Assembly (NCBI GenBank): GCA_030737875.1
Contig: JASFAX010000020.1
Span: forward strand, 31,138,688-31,202,687
Origin: Allium sativum
Taxonomy: Eukaryota; Streptophyta; Magnoliopsida; Asparagales; Amaryllidaceae
Length of the DNA stretch: 64,000 nucleotides
Direction: 5' to 3'
Shown: positions 22,213 to 33,537 of the stretch, one piece after another
How positions within the stretch are numbered: position 1 is the first letter of the stretch
How the letters are laid out: each line of letters begins with the position of its first letter
The notes under the pieces: generated by a model
The model's database searches: none
What the model was told of the DNA's origin: nothing
What the model saw: the letters and a program-made list of their open reading frames with translations, nothing else
Position numbers and translations under genes: made by a program

Positions 22213-22914
22213 ATGGACAGTGCAAGTCAAGTCGCCAATGTCATTCAATGCTACGCCCTTGGTGGGGCATCTAATGCCAGTTTGGATTGTATTACTCGCA
22301 GCCCCTTTACTGCAGACACTAAGATCTCTCAATACCCACCGGACTTCAAGTTGTCGATATTAGAAGCTTTCGACGGTAGGAAGGATCCTACAGTCCATCT
22401 GCTGCGTTACATGCGCTATATGGAAGTACAATCGGCCTCAGATAGCGTCACAGCCAAATGCATCTCTCTTTACCTTATCGACATCGTCGATTTATGGTTT
22501 AGACAGTTGGAATCAGGATCTGTTAATAGTTGGAACGTCTTGGTTGAAAGATTTGTTGAGCAACTCAGAATTCACATTATCCAACCAAGGAACTTCATGA
22601 ATTTAACATCAGTTAGGCATAGACCAGGCGAGACTCTGTGCAAATTTCTTGAGCGATTCAATGCGACGATGATCTCCGTTGACAGACCAGATTCATTCGT
22701 GGTCCTAGTGACTGTCATCTCCAACATCCTTGACAAGACAGACTTCAAAGTCTCACTGCTAAGAGATTCGCCCAAGGATCTTGCCGAATTCTACTTCGAG
22801 GCTGAAAGGTTTTTGAGGGAGAAAAACTCACACGACGAAAAGCCTGTACATCGAACCAACTTCACAGTAGGCTCAGGGCCATTAACGCTCGACACAGGAA
22901 AGGAGAAATCTTAG
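22213..22914 (+). CDS. gag: Gag remnant of Tat-like element
   Basis: A 233-codon frame from ATG 22213. It contains SPFTADTKISQYPPDFKL, then a FDGRKDPTVHLLRYMRYM-type segment, WFRQLESGSVNSWNVLVERF, RPGETLCKFLERFNATMIS and an AEFYFEAERF-type end. This is the retrotransposon Gag capsid fold region as in Tat/Retand-type plant elements. After the stop at 22912-22914, sense homology continues in the same frame with several stops to about 23200, including a Cys/His-containing KYCLFHELPGCDTDHYM. It is probably truncated and not functional; no protease or pol follows. Confidence 0.72.
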   Translation: MDSASQVANVIQCYALGGASNASLDCITRSPFTADTKISQYPPDFKLSILEAFDGRKDPTVHLLRYMRYMEVQSASDSVTAKCISLYLIDIVDLWFRQLESGSVNSWNVLVERFVEQLRIHIIQPRNFMNLTSVRHRPGETLCKFLERFNATMISVDRPDSFVVLVTVISNILDKTDFKVSLLRDSPKDLAEFYFEAERFLREKNSHDEKPVHRTNFTVGSGPLTLDTGKEKS

Positions 22915-23474
22915 GACAATCGGAACACACGTCTTCAATTCAAGCCAATGTTCCCAGCCTAGTTTGAACTCACTCACGACCTGAAGAGAATTTATCTAGA
23001 CATACATGAAACTGCGCCTTTCCAAAAGCCTCCCAAGATTGACCTGACTCCGCAGCAAGCCAGCTCTGACAAGTACTGCTTATTCCATGAACTGCCAGGT
23101 TGCGACACCGACCACTACATGTAGTTCCACAATCTGGTGGAGGCACACATTAGGCGTGACAAACTGCAGTAGTACATCCTGAATCCAACAACAGCTGCAT
23201 TACCTGCTTTACCCCTACAACGTCCTAGGATAGCGACAGAACTGGGCCCCTCAGGGCATCATTATCAACTTATTCTGCTCAACGGGTCTTCTTGGCTCTC
23301 GAACTTCGGTATGTTACTTATATTTGTTATTTTCGGCGACTTTTCACCCTTTTTGGCTTTTCCTGCATGTAATTAAAGCGACAACGTCGACACACGTACG
23401 AAATCGTGTTGTGATCTCCGGTCGTGCTCGGCATTAGACTAACGACCGTTGTACTTTTGTGATATCAATAAAGA

Positions 23475-23740
23475 TTGTCCATAGGGCTTCGGCTTCGCAT
23501 TGGATCCATCTAGTATAAATATAGTGCTCCGTATCCATAGTGGACTCGTCCAGTATAAACATAGGGTCCCGGCTCCACACTGGATCCATCCAGTATAAAC
23601 ATATGGCTGCAGCTCCAAATTAGATCCGTCCAGTATAAATATAGGGCTCCGACTCCACACATGACCATTCAATATAAACATAAGACTCCGGTCTCCCCAA
23701 CACTAGATCTGTCCACTATTACATAAGACTCTAGTCCCTC
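23475..23740. repeat. ~40-bp minisatellite, about 6 units
   Basis: Units carry TCCAGTATAAACATA, then a GGCTCC-type word, then a variable CCACACTGGATCC-type end; later units are more diverged. It lies in the interior of the Tat-like element between gag and the purine tract. Confidence 0.8.
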
Positions 23741-24720
23741 CTCTTTGAACAGTCGGTCACAGACTTTAAACTTCGGTTCTCAGATTTGGACTCCGGTCCA
23801 CGACTTCCCCGAAGATGGAGTCTATCAGGTGTTAAGATTCCTAGATGGGTCTACTAAGCATAGGAACTATCCAGCTTGGTTCGCCAAGCACGAAAGTTAT
23901 CGTAACCCTCTTAGCGTGGAAATCTTAACAACCTAGCCCATCAAATACATAACATTACATAACTTGGTCTGTCAAGTGCAAAATCCTCTTTTGCAGGTAC
24001 ATACTTTCTCCAGTAAGACTCGGCAAGCCCATGGCTTCCTATTTTCTGCGTTCCAGGCATCCCGAGCTCAGCGCTCCATCCTAATACTATCACAGTGATT
24101 GTCGAGTTTCCATCTTAATACAGTCCAATCAATCATCAGACTTCTATTATAGGCACGAACTTAGCAATCACCGAGGTCCTTTTCTATTGCGATTTTAGTG
24201 GCCGTCAGATTTCTGGTCAAATACGACCTCAAGGATCGTTGGATTTCTATTCTGGCTTATCCTTGGTCGTTTTACTTCGTGAGGCCGTCCTGGGATTCAC
24301 TTAATCGTTCTTAGTCAATCTTACTTCGGCAAGGCCACCTTGAACTTACATGGATATATGAATACATGACTATTGGCCTTTCTGGATTTACGGATTTCAA
24401 GTTTCCCCGACTCCATAGCAATGGACTTTATGGTCTTTCAGGTTGCTGTACTCCTGCAGCCCTCCGATTATTTGGCTATTCTGGTTTTTCCGTTTATCTC
24501 TAAATGACCCAGAGCGATCGTTGAGTTTCACTAGATTTTAGGCATTCTGGCTTCCAAGTTTCTTTGCCCAAATACGATTCGGCGTGATCTGGCTCTTCGG
24601 CTTTCTGGTTATAGAAGTTCATTACGGACTTCTCTTGGCTTTGGTTTCTGGATTTCTAGTTTTCTTGCAAAACACATTTTCCTTCGATCAAGCAAGACAT
24701 CTTTTTGGAGGGGAGCAAAG
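23741..24720 (+). other. Non-coding 3' interior of Tat-like element
   Basis: No pol-like frame was seen. Ends in a purine-rich tract GGAGGGGAGCAAAG (24707-24720) directly before the 3' LTR, serving as polypurine tract. Confidence 0.7.
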
Positions 24721-26060
24721 TGTTGACACGTTTTTTGGTCGAAGCTGTCACACATCAAAATTTTGGTTAGCGACGAACACCAAACGTTTGGCCGAAGTTG
24801 CGACATGTTCCGAAAACGACGTCGATTTGTAAAATCGTCGCCGATGTACATGGAAAAACCGAAACAGTAAAATTACATGATCAACTCGGTCCGATCACGT
24901 GGTAAAACTCATCGTGCGAAAATATATGACTTTGGTAAAAAAAAACAGTGTGACACACTCAAAAACAACTGATTGACACGTGTTAATCACAAAAAATGGC
25001 TTGCGCAACTCACAACATTGAAATCTAGTAAACTGGTAAAAATTGATCTGGTACGTTTAAAACATTTGACCTACATGGGAAAATAGTGAAAAATCACGTA
25101 TAAACTTTTGCTAATCACTCTGGCAAATTTGGTAAACTTGGCACGTTTGACATTCCGAAAATGCCTAAGCAACACGTTAAAACAACTCAAATCTCCATGC
25201 TGAACATGGCCTGACCAATCTGGCAATTTGGCAGAAGTGGTAAAGGTTGTAAATTTGGGAAAAGCTTTGGCAAACTCGGCTTGGCAAGGCAAAAAATCGT
25301 ATCCACCAAATATCGCATCACTTTAGGGTGCGATTTTCTTCACTCCGCATGTGCCCCAACAACGAATCCCCCGGCTTCACATTGTGATCAAGTGATGCGA
25401 GATTTGGCAAGAGGGGTGGTGAAACGACCCGAAATCCCCCTTACGGGAAATCGCAGATTGAGTTGAGAACAAGACACATCGAAACGCAAACAGAAGAACA
25501 TTTCATTGTTAATTACAACAATTCATCAGAATACAAGAATATACAGAGTATAAACAAATAATATACATCAGAAAAATATCAGAAATTTAAATTACATTTA
25601 AATACATAGCAATGGAAAAACAATACAAGGCACAACTGAAAGTAATACACGGATACAGAGCTTTCCGAGTATCGTTCCAGCTGTAAACCAGGATCCTATG
25701 AATACAAATCTGCAAAACCAAAACTACTAGCTGCCCGTGCGGAAAATAGGGGCACCCAGAGTTTAGGTTAGAACAATAAACTCCAGGTCAGTCATGAGAC
25801 TGGTGTGAGAACTAAAACAGTTATTAATATTAGTTTTTAAAGTTTGGTAAATCAAGGGACCACGCCGTATAACACGGAACAGGTTTCCTCTCAAGAATAC
25901 CGTTGCATAAAACAAACAGCGCAATGCTAAGTAAAGAAAAATGAAGCTGTTATAAGACCCAGGTCCCATCACACAATGCAACACAAGCCGGAGGATATGG
26001 TTTACCTTATAACAGCCAACGAATGCTTGATACGCGAAATTTTATCTTTTGATTCTTAAT

Positions 26061-26180
26061 CAGACTCCAACCGTAAATTAGTAAGAGAACGATTCCCAAG
26101 TATTAACCCCGAATGCCGAAACCAACATCAGATCAATACCCGGGAAACCACCCATCTTAGCTCGTTTCCAGTTAGTTTCT
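26061..26180 (-). repeat. Hairpin-like module, copy 1 of 3, in solo LTR
   Basis: About 120 bp containing ATTAACCCCGAATGCCGAAA and AACATCAGATCAATACCC. Flanking arms pair only partly (about 10 of 15). Homologous to 27202-27322 and 42822-42942. Confidence 0.65.
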
Positions 26181-27201
26181 GATTTTATATACAATCATAA
26201 ATATCAATCATAGATGGCATAATTGCCCCATCCCACTATGTCGCCATACTAGGCTCTACAAATAAAACCGAAAATATCACGTATTAGAAATTGGATTTCC
26301 GTCATGAGTCGAGGCAAGGGGCAAGCTCCTCTCCGCTTCGAGACACTCTAGCAAATGTCTCAGGACTACTTTCTCTGGGTAGCCTCTGGAATCGGCTGGG
26401 CCGGTCCTCTCTTACGTTTGAGGATTAGTTATTCCTGAACACACGTTTCCCGGTCCTTACAGATCTATAATCGAGGCGCTTCATTCCAACAACCACATAG
26501 GTAAAAATAATATAAATGTCAGCCAGTTTAAGCACTGACACCACCATAACTAGAAAGAAACGTCGTGTTCTCCCAGAGGTCCTTATCCCTTTTTGACTTA
26601 TACCGAGGTGTGAGGCTCGCGAATCAACGCTATACACAAAGCTATGTCACGTAGGTCGTGCTTTGATCATCAACCATAAAACTTTGCTTTTCAACAGAAG
26701 CCTTGGTCATTTGCCACTTAGGCATGCCACACAGGCAATTCACTCCATGCGACTGATGTACATCAATATACAACCTCTGAGCTCGTACGTCTCAGAGAAG
26801 GGCATTAAGCAAGAGAATAAATTCTCCGCCGCCAAACAGATGTATATTTAATAGAGATCAATCAATCACAGAATAAAATCCAATGTCAGACACACAATCC
26901 ATTTACAAGTTCGTTCTGGGTCTGAACGAAACCGGAGGCACTTTCCTCGCATATCCATCGATCTCCAAGTACGTCTAGACGATCACCAACTGATTCCCTC
27001 ATCTTGGGTGTACAACCCAATCAAGATCATCAGCTATCACCCAAATGATGTGAAGACTTCCGGTCTTCAACCACCGTCTTCATCTTCGACTTATCGTCGA
27101 ATCGGTTATTCAGAATGGGCATAAACCCGGCCTTTCCGAATAACCCGCGTATATAATAAACAAATGTTACACAAACACAACATACGCCTCATTCCAATTC
27201 A

Positions 27202-27322
27202 TCAGTCACTAACTGTAAATTAGCAAGAGAGCAATTCCTCAAATATTAACCCCGAAGGCCGAAACCAACATCAGATCAATACCCAGGAAACCATCCTTCT
27301 TAGCTAACCTACAGTTAGTTTC
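27202..27322 (-). repeat. Hairpin-like module, copy 2 of 3, in solo LTR
   Basis: The best-preserved copy. CTAACTGTA (27209-27217) pairs with TACAGTTAG (27310-27318), and TTAGC (27220-27224) with GCTAA (27303-27307), separated by a 2-base internal loop on each side. The interior matches the other two copies. Confidence 0.7.
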
Positions 27323-28439
27323 TAAATTTCACGTTCTTAGGGAAAGGTTCCCATTAATTTTATCAAAGATAAATTCTTCTAAATTTATTCTTTAATCTTC
27401 CTTTGGATATCATTTCAAATCATGTTATGGTTTTCCCAAATAGTCGGGATTAACGAACCACACCGAAGTAATTATTTATTTTATTCCCCAATCCCAACCT
27501 ATTTGTCCCATGGAGCAAAACTGGTAATACTCCATACCTAGCACCACAGTGTTATCGGTAAAATTAATTACCATTTCACGTTCAAATCTAATTAAAGATT
27601 TAACTATCGCATTGGAGCAAAACTGGTGATACTCCATTCTCGATCATTTTCCAAATTTGATAATTTAAATTATCAATTCACATTTCAATCTAATTACAGA
27701 TTCATTAAAACTCATTTTACTGGGTTAAAGAACTAATGTCATTTAAAACACAGTTCACGATAAACCCAAATCCCATTTGATATTAAATACAAGGCTATGA
27801 ATAGAAAATATATCGACTTATATTCAATATCAAATTTTGAAACCCACAAATATCGCTTTGGAAATAACGATACAGAATATATCTTCCAAATTTCCTCCAA
27901 AATATCTGTATAATCGCGGAATCTAATATCGAAATATTCCAAAGACAAATTCGATTCAAATCCATTCCAATTCATATATTGGAAATTCTGGTTATTTAAA
28001 ACTCATTTCAAATCCAATTTATTTATTTAAAAATAATTGGATTTTAATTCTAGTTCAAAACTAGTTCGTTTCGATAAAAATTTATTTTTATCTTCTCAAA
28101 TGTGGATTTTTTCATCCCAGTTCTTTCCAATTCATATATTATGATTTTACACAAATTATTAATATTTTTAATAATTTTATCAAGGCCCGTACAGTTGATT
28201 TCCATCAACGGCCATCGAACTGCACTTACAGCGACCTTTGCTGAAATTGATTTGGACGTATCTCCAAATCCAACCGTCAGATTTCAAATCTCTTGTATTC
28301 GTTAGAAAGCTCTTTTCGATACGAACCCAACGGTTCCAGTTTTAGGAGAATCCGATGGTCGTATCTCCCGTAATGTCTGTTCGAAGTCAATGGTCGAAAT
28401 TCACGAACTGTCGCGGCGCGGCGCTTTCTATTCAAGCCA

Positions 28440-28476
28440 TTATATATATATATATAATATATATATATTATATATT
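28440..28476. repeat. (TA)n microsatellite
   Basis: Alternating TA with one break, in the solo LTR. Confidence 0.85.
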
Positions 28477-29080
28477 TCGTCGATTTCCTTTTAAAACGAA
28501 TTTTATAAATCGTTTCAAATTTGTTTCAAAAACAATTTCAACTTTCATTTCAAATTCAAATCAAAATTGAATTTTCCATTATAAATTCTTTTTACATTCA
28601 TTTCTATTTGATTTCAATTCAAATTAGGGGTGAGCGTTCGGTCGGTCCGGTTAGTTTGGACGTAAAAAACCTCAAACCGAATTGGAACCGAAAATTTTCT
28701 AAACCGAACCGAACCGAATTAATTTCGGTTAATTTGGTCGGTAACCGATTTAACCGAACTTGAAGGATGTACTATAATTCAAATGATGGATTCACTCAAA
28801 GTAAAACATAAATTCATGTTTGAAGAAATTTTATGTAGTAAATTTTATATTTGTGATAAGATTTGATCTATTTGCAACAAATTTCTTTATGCTATATAAC
28901 CAAACAAATTGTTTAAAGTACAACAATACCATAAAATTAGATAATAAATTAAAAGTTCGGTTAATTCGGTTAAACCGATAACAACAACAACAACAAAGCC
29001 ATATATCCCAAACAAGTTGGGGTTGGCTAGATATGGAACCCAAAATTAAAATAAAATAAAATTAATAATGATGATAATAA

Positions 29081-29101
29081 TATATATATATATATATATA
29101 A
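29081..29101. repeat. (TA)n microsatellite in LINE 3' region
   Basis: Short TA run in the non-coding 3' part of the LINE. Confidence 0.8.
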
Positions 29102-29280
29102 AGGGTTTAAAATAACCAATCAAATAAAAAGTCGTCCGATAAAGGTTTTTTTTAAATAATAATAGTAAGAAGAAGTAAAAATGTTCAATAAAAGTGAAAT
29201 AAAATTTAAAATAGTAAATAAAAAGTAAAAATGTTCAGTAAACGTGAAATAAAGTCTAAAAAAAAAAGAAAAAAAAACCA

Positions 29281-30805
29281 CTATGGTTCTGGTACATGGA
29301 TTGCCAATTTCCATGCACTCCTATCAACTACCAGCTCTTCCGATAAACTCCAGTTACTTAAATCTCTCTTTATTATCTCCTCCCATGTCATTTTAGGTCG
29401 ACCTCTACCTCTCTTTGGGCCTTCGGCACGACCTAGAATTCCAGCGCGTACAGGTGCATCGTATGGTCTATGTTGGATATGTCCAAACCATCTCAAGCGG
29501 TATTGGACTAACTTCTCTTCAATAGGTGCAACTCCAAGTTTTTCCCGAATATCCTCATTTCTAATCCGATCTCGTCTGGTATGCCCACAGCTCCAACGCA
29601 GCATTCGCATCTCTGCTATACTTATCTTCTAGATGTGTTGCCACTTAGTAGGCCAACATTCTGCACCATATAACATTGCAGGTCTGATTGCTGTCCTATA
29701 GAACTTTCCTTTAAGCTTCTGAGGAATCTTCCGATCACAGAGAATGCCAGATGCTAGTCGCCATTTCACCCATCCTGCTTGAATTCTAAAACTAACATCC
29801 TTATCAATCTCTCCATTAAACTGCAACATAGATCCTAAGTATCGAAACGATTCCTTCTTGGGTACTACTCTACCGGCCAGGGTAACATCTCCGTCATCTG
29901 ACCTGACACTGCTAAACTCACACTTCATATACTCTGTTTTAGTTCTGCTAAGTCTAAAACCCTTTGATTTCAAGGTCTCCCTCCACAACTCCAGTTGTCG
30001 ATTAACCCCTATTCTACTTTCATCAATCAGCACAACATCATCGGCAAAGAGCATACACCAGGGAATCTCTCTTTGTATATCTTTTGTGATTTCATCTATC
30101 ACTAATGCAAAAATATAGGGGCTCAAAGCCGAACCTTGATGTAATCCTATGTTAATTGGAAAGTCTCTGGTCTCACCATCGCATGCCCTAACACTAGTCA
30201 CCACCCCCTCGTACATATCCTTAATAAGGGTAATATATTTTGATGGCACTCTCTTCCTTTCTAGCGTCCACCACATAACCCTTCTCGGTACTCTGTCATA
30301 AGCTTTCTCCAGATCAATAAAAACCATGTGGAGATCTTTCTTTTGCTCCCTGTATCTCTCCATAAGTTGCCTAACCAAGAAAATCGCCTCAGTGGTTGAC
30401 CTTCCCGGCATAAAACCAAATTGATTTCTAGAGACACTTGTCAACCTCCTCAAACGCTGCTCGCAAACTATCTCCCAAAGCTTCATTGTGTGACTCATAA
30501 GCTTAATTCCTCTATAGTTTGTGCAACTTTGAATATCTCCTTTATTCTTGAAGATTGGAACTAAAATGCTTCTCCTCCACTCATCTGGCATTTTTTTGAT
30601 TTGAAAATATTGTTGAACAACTTAGTTAGCCATCTTATCCCTGCATCTCCAAAGCATCTCCACACCTCAATAGGAATATCATCAGGCCCTACCGACTTGC
30701 CTGATTTCATACGTTTCAACGCTCCCTTTACCTCAGCTTCTTGAAATCTCCGCACAAAATGTCTATTGGTGCTATCGGCTAAGTCTTCCAACTCGATCGA
30801 AGAGC
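29281..30805 (-). pseudogene. LINE reverse transcriptase domain and C-terminus
   Basis: Non-LTR reverse transcriptase that copies element RNA at a nicked target. Read on the minus strand, the order is KSVGPDDIPIEVW (upstream), then [48 protein letters not shown], a [11 protein letters not shown] block, [16 protein letters not shown] and the catalytic [10 protein letters not shown] (FADD box, about plus 30038-30067). The C-terminal RLRWFGHI… GRGRPKMTW block follows. A one-base frameshift lies in an A-run at plus 30591-30597, and an in-frame TAG (plus 29629-29631) splits off the last ~110 codons. The preceding part of the ORF lies 9.9 kb away beyond the chromovirus. Confidence 0.87.
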
Positions 30806-30810
30806 TATCA

Positions 30811-33381
30811 TGTGACGGCCCGCCTCGCACCAGCCTGCATTTCCTCCAAGAGTGCGCTGTACACATGCCCGACTAGCACAAGACGGTCGTCAGAAGAAAG
30901 GAAAGAAGAGAATGAACTAATCAAAGAACCTGTAGAATGTCTCACAGCGCATGGAATAAAATATAATAATAACATACTTGACATAAAACAGGCGAGACAG
31001 TGCATAAGCTGATAACTAAAACCAACACCAATCTCAAAGCAGCGGAAATCCAAATACAGCTTATTACAACTTTCCAAATTTACTGTCTCCAACCAAAAGA
31101 AAGCTAAAATATAAGATACACCAACAATGCCCAAGCAGTGATCTTCAACAACACAGGGAGAATATTATGTATATAGTACGTGGAAGCCTCCTGCTCGTCT
31201 CCGGACCATCTACCCGTGCATCACCAGCTAACCTGTCTCTAGTCTGCTCGTGTGAGCACCCAGAGTAATAAGAAGAGACATAAAACTCTGGGTCAGACAT
31301 AAAGCCTGGTATGAGCGATAAGCATCTAAACAGGGAAATAACAGGTATACTAAGCCATACCTGAACCTGGACCTGCAACCAAAGAGTTAGTACCACATAC
31401 CATACAATACTCCAAGGTGCCATAATAAATAGTGTAAGAATACGGGGGTGGGGTGTGCATGTCAAAATGATAGCAAGCAAATCATCCATAGCAACCATCC
31501 TCACATCTCTCACTCAGTGCGTAAAGTATACGACGTCTACCACTTTGGAACACTAGACAAACTGAGGCAACGACGAATCCCGACTTGTAGAAACCCTGCT
31601 GTGACCAAGCCAAACACTTGGAGTCATGACCAAACATTTCAATGACCCACTTCATTGGTCATAGCCCTTGGTTCTACCAATGCCATAATGGCCCTGAATC
31701 CGCCTTCGTACCTCCTACCATAGTGGTCCAAAGCTATAGGTGTCGATAACTCCTTAGCACGCGTCCCGCAGCAAAGCCCAATCATGAAGTGAACTCATTG
31801 ATTCCCATCTGAATCTTATGCTCTAACTTCTCATTTGGACTTCCTTTGCATCTCGGGTTTGGTCGAATTGGAGTGGGTCTTCAGAAGAGTTGTCGCGCAT
31901 TAACAGTCCTAGAATTCTGTTCGGTTCGGTAGTCATCACCATCATCGGTTCGGGTCGGTAGTCATCTTCTTCATCGGTTCGGGTCGGTAGTCATCTTCTT
32001 CATCGGTTCGGGTCGGTACTCCACTTCGGGTCGGTTGTCTCTGTTTGAGTTCGGTGGTTGCTCCCTTCTGAGTTCTCATACCCGATCCTGTCCTTCTCCA
32101 ATTGCCGATCCGCTCCGCCCCCTTAGCGTACTCCGACCCAATCCTCTCCAATCCGATCCACTCTCTAGTTTCGATCCGATCCGCTCCCTAGTTCCGATCC
32201 GATCCCCCTTGTCCACTCCAACTCTAAGCAATGGCCTTCCTTCCTGCCAAACTTCTTCCAGTGGCAAGTCCTCATCCAGTTCGAATTCCCTTGGTCGGTT
32301 CCCTAGTCCGATCCGACCTCTTTTCTCCGATCCGAACCGGTTCGGAACCTGCACACTTCTGCAACTTTCCAGCGAGCTTTTTACGCCATTCGACGACGTT
32401 TTCGAGCAATTTAACTATTCTAATCAATCATGAAACATACCATAGAGTCATAGCAACATGTGATAGCAACCACAAACAGCAAACAACAATTTAAATGAAT
32501 CAAAATGAATCAAAAGTGGCTAAAACCCCACATTTGCCTATAATCCCTCTTAATCATGTTTAAGCATATGATTAGCAAAACACATCGAAATTAACCCAAA
32601 TTTTTAACAGAGCCTTAAAACATTATTTTAGAATTTTAAGAATTTTTCCAGAATTTATTTACGTATAAATTCGCTAATCTTCACTAATTACCCTTAATTA
32701 CCGTAATTAGTGCAAAAACTATGCAAATCACTCACCTTTGCCACAACTAGAACCCCAAAACTGAAATATTCTCTGATTTGGCGCTGTTCCCAATCTTATA
32801 CAGCAGCTCCAACCTTGCTTTGGTGCTTTTTCTTCTTAATTTGATGCCTCTAAGCCTTAATCCTTGATTAAGAAGTGATTTTGGGTGTTTTGAGAGAGAT
32901 TTAGAGAGTGGAGGCCATGACTAGGGTAAGAGAAATGAAAGTGGCGGCTGGAAAATGTCTAAAGAAATGTTTTCTAACCCTAATCAGCACCTATATCTCC
33001 CTAAACCCGAAATTCCCCTTGGGCCAAGCTGCTAATCACCCGTTTAAGCCCAATTAAGCTGTTTTTCACCATCTGAAACTTGTTTCAGCCATATCTCCCA
33101 AACGGTAAGTCCGTTTGGCTAATGTGACCACTCTACGGAAAGAGAAACCATCATCCGGAGCCAATGGAAGTGGTTTTAGGTCAAAATTCCTTTCCAGTCA
33201 AAAGTTATGGCCAAAACAGTGATAACTAGGGGTAAAATGGTCATTTAAAAATCGGGAAAAATCATGAACATGGGAAGTGACCCCAATAGTCGTCTCCCAA
33301 AGTTACATGACCGTACGAGTTCGTATGTGACAGAAATAAATATTCTACGATTCTATGATGCGTAGAATGCGGGTCGTTACA
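30811..33381 (-). repeat. 3' LTR of chromovirus (plus-left)
   Basis: Plus-strand ends TGTGACGG and GTTACA; on the minus strand it reads TGTAAC…GTCACA. Matches 38127-40697. Contains a 30-bp GGTCGGTAGTCATC-type tandem repeat at 31921-32035. ORFs inside are identical in both LTRs and show no family similarity. Confidence 0.95.
31921..32035. repeat. 30-bp tandem repeat in chromovirus LTR
   Basis: Units of GGTCGGTAGTCATCTTCTTC plus ATCGGTTCGG, about 3.5 copies; also at 39237-39351 in the other LTR. The decayed relative at 54085-56703 carries GGTCGGGTCG-type repeats at a comparable LTR position. Confidence 0.85.
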
Positions 33382-33394
33382 CTCTCCCCCCCTT
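33382..33394 (-). other. Polypurine tract of chromovirus
   Basis: On the minus strand AAGGGGGGGAGAG lies directly before the 3' LTR. Confidence 0.9.
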
Positions 33395-33537
33395 AAGAAA
33401 TTTCGCCCCCGAAATTCCTTAACCCAAAACATACAAAGGATCCCGCATGCCTAACAACCACATATAACAATCAAACATGCAAAACAAGCAAACAAGCCTA
33501 TCCTAGTATGCGGAAAAACTAAATCGAAGTCAAAACC

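Noticed and set aside
32035..32494. 132- and 87-codon ORFs in the chromovirus LTR (copies at 39351-39810)
   Set aside because: Low-complexity Ser/Pro frames opened by GATCC-type repeats; mirrored frames on the other strand.
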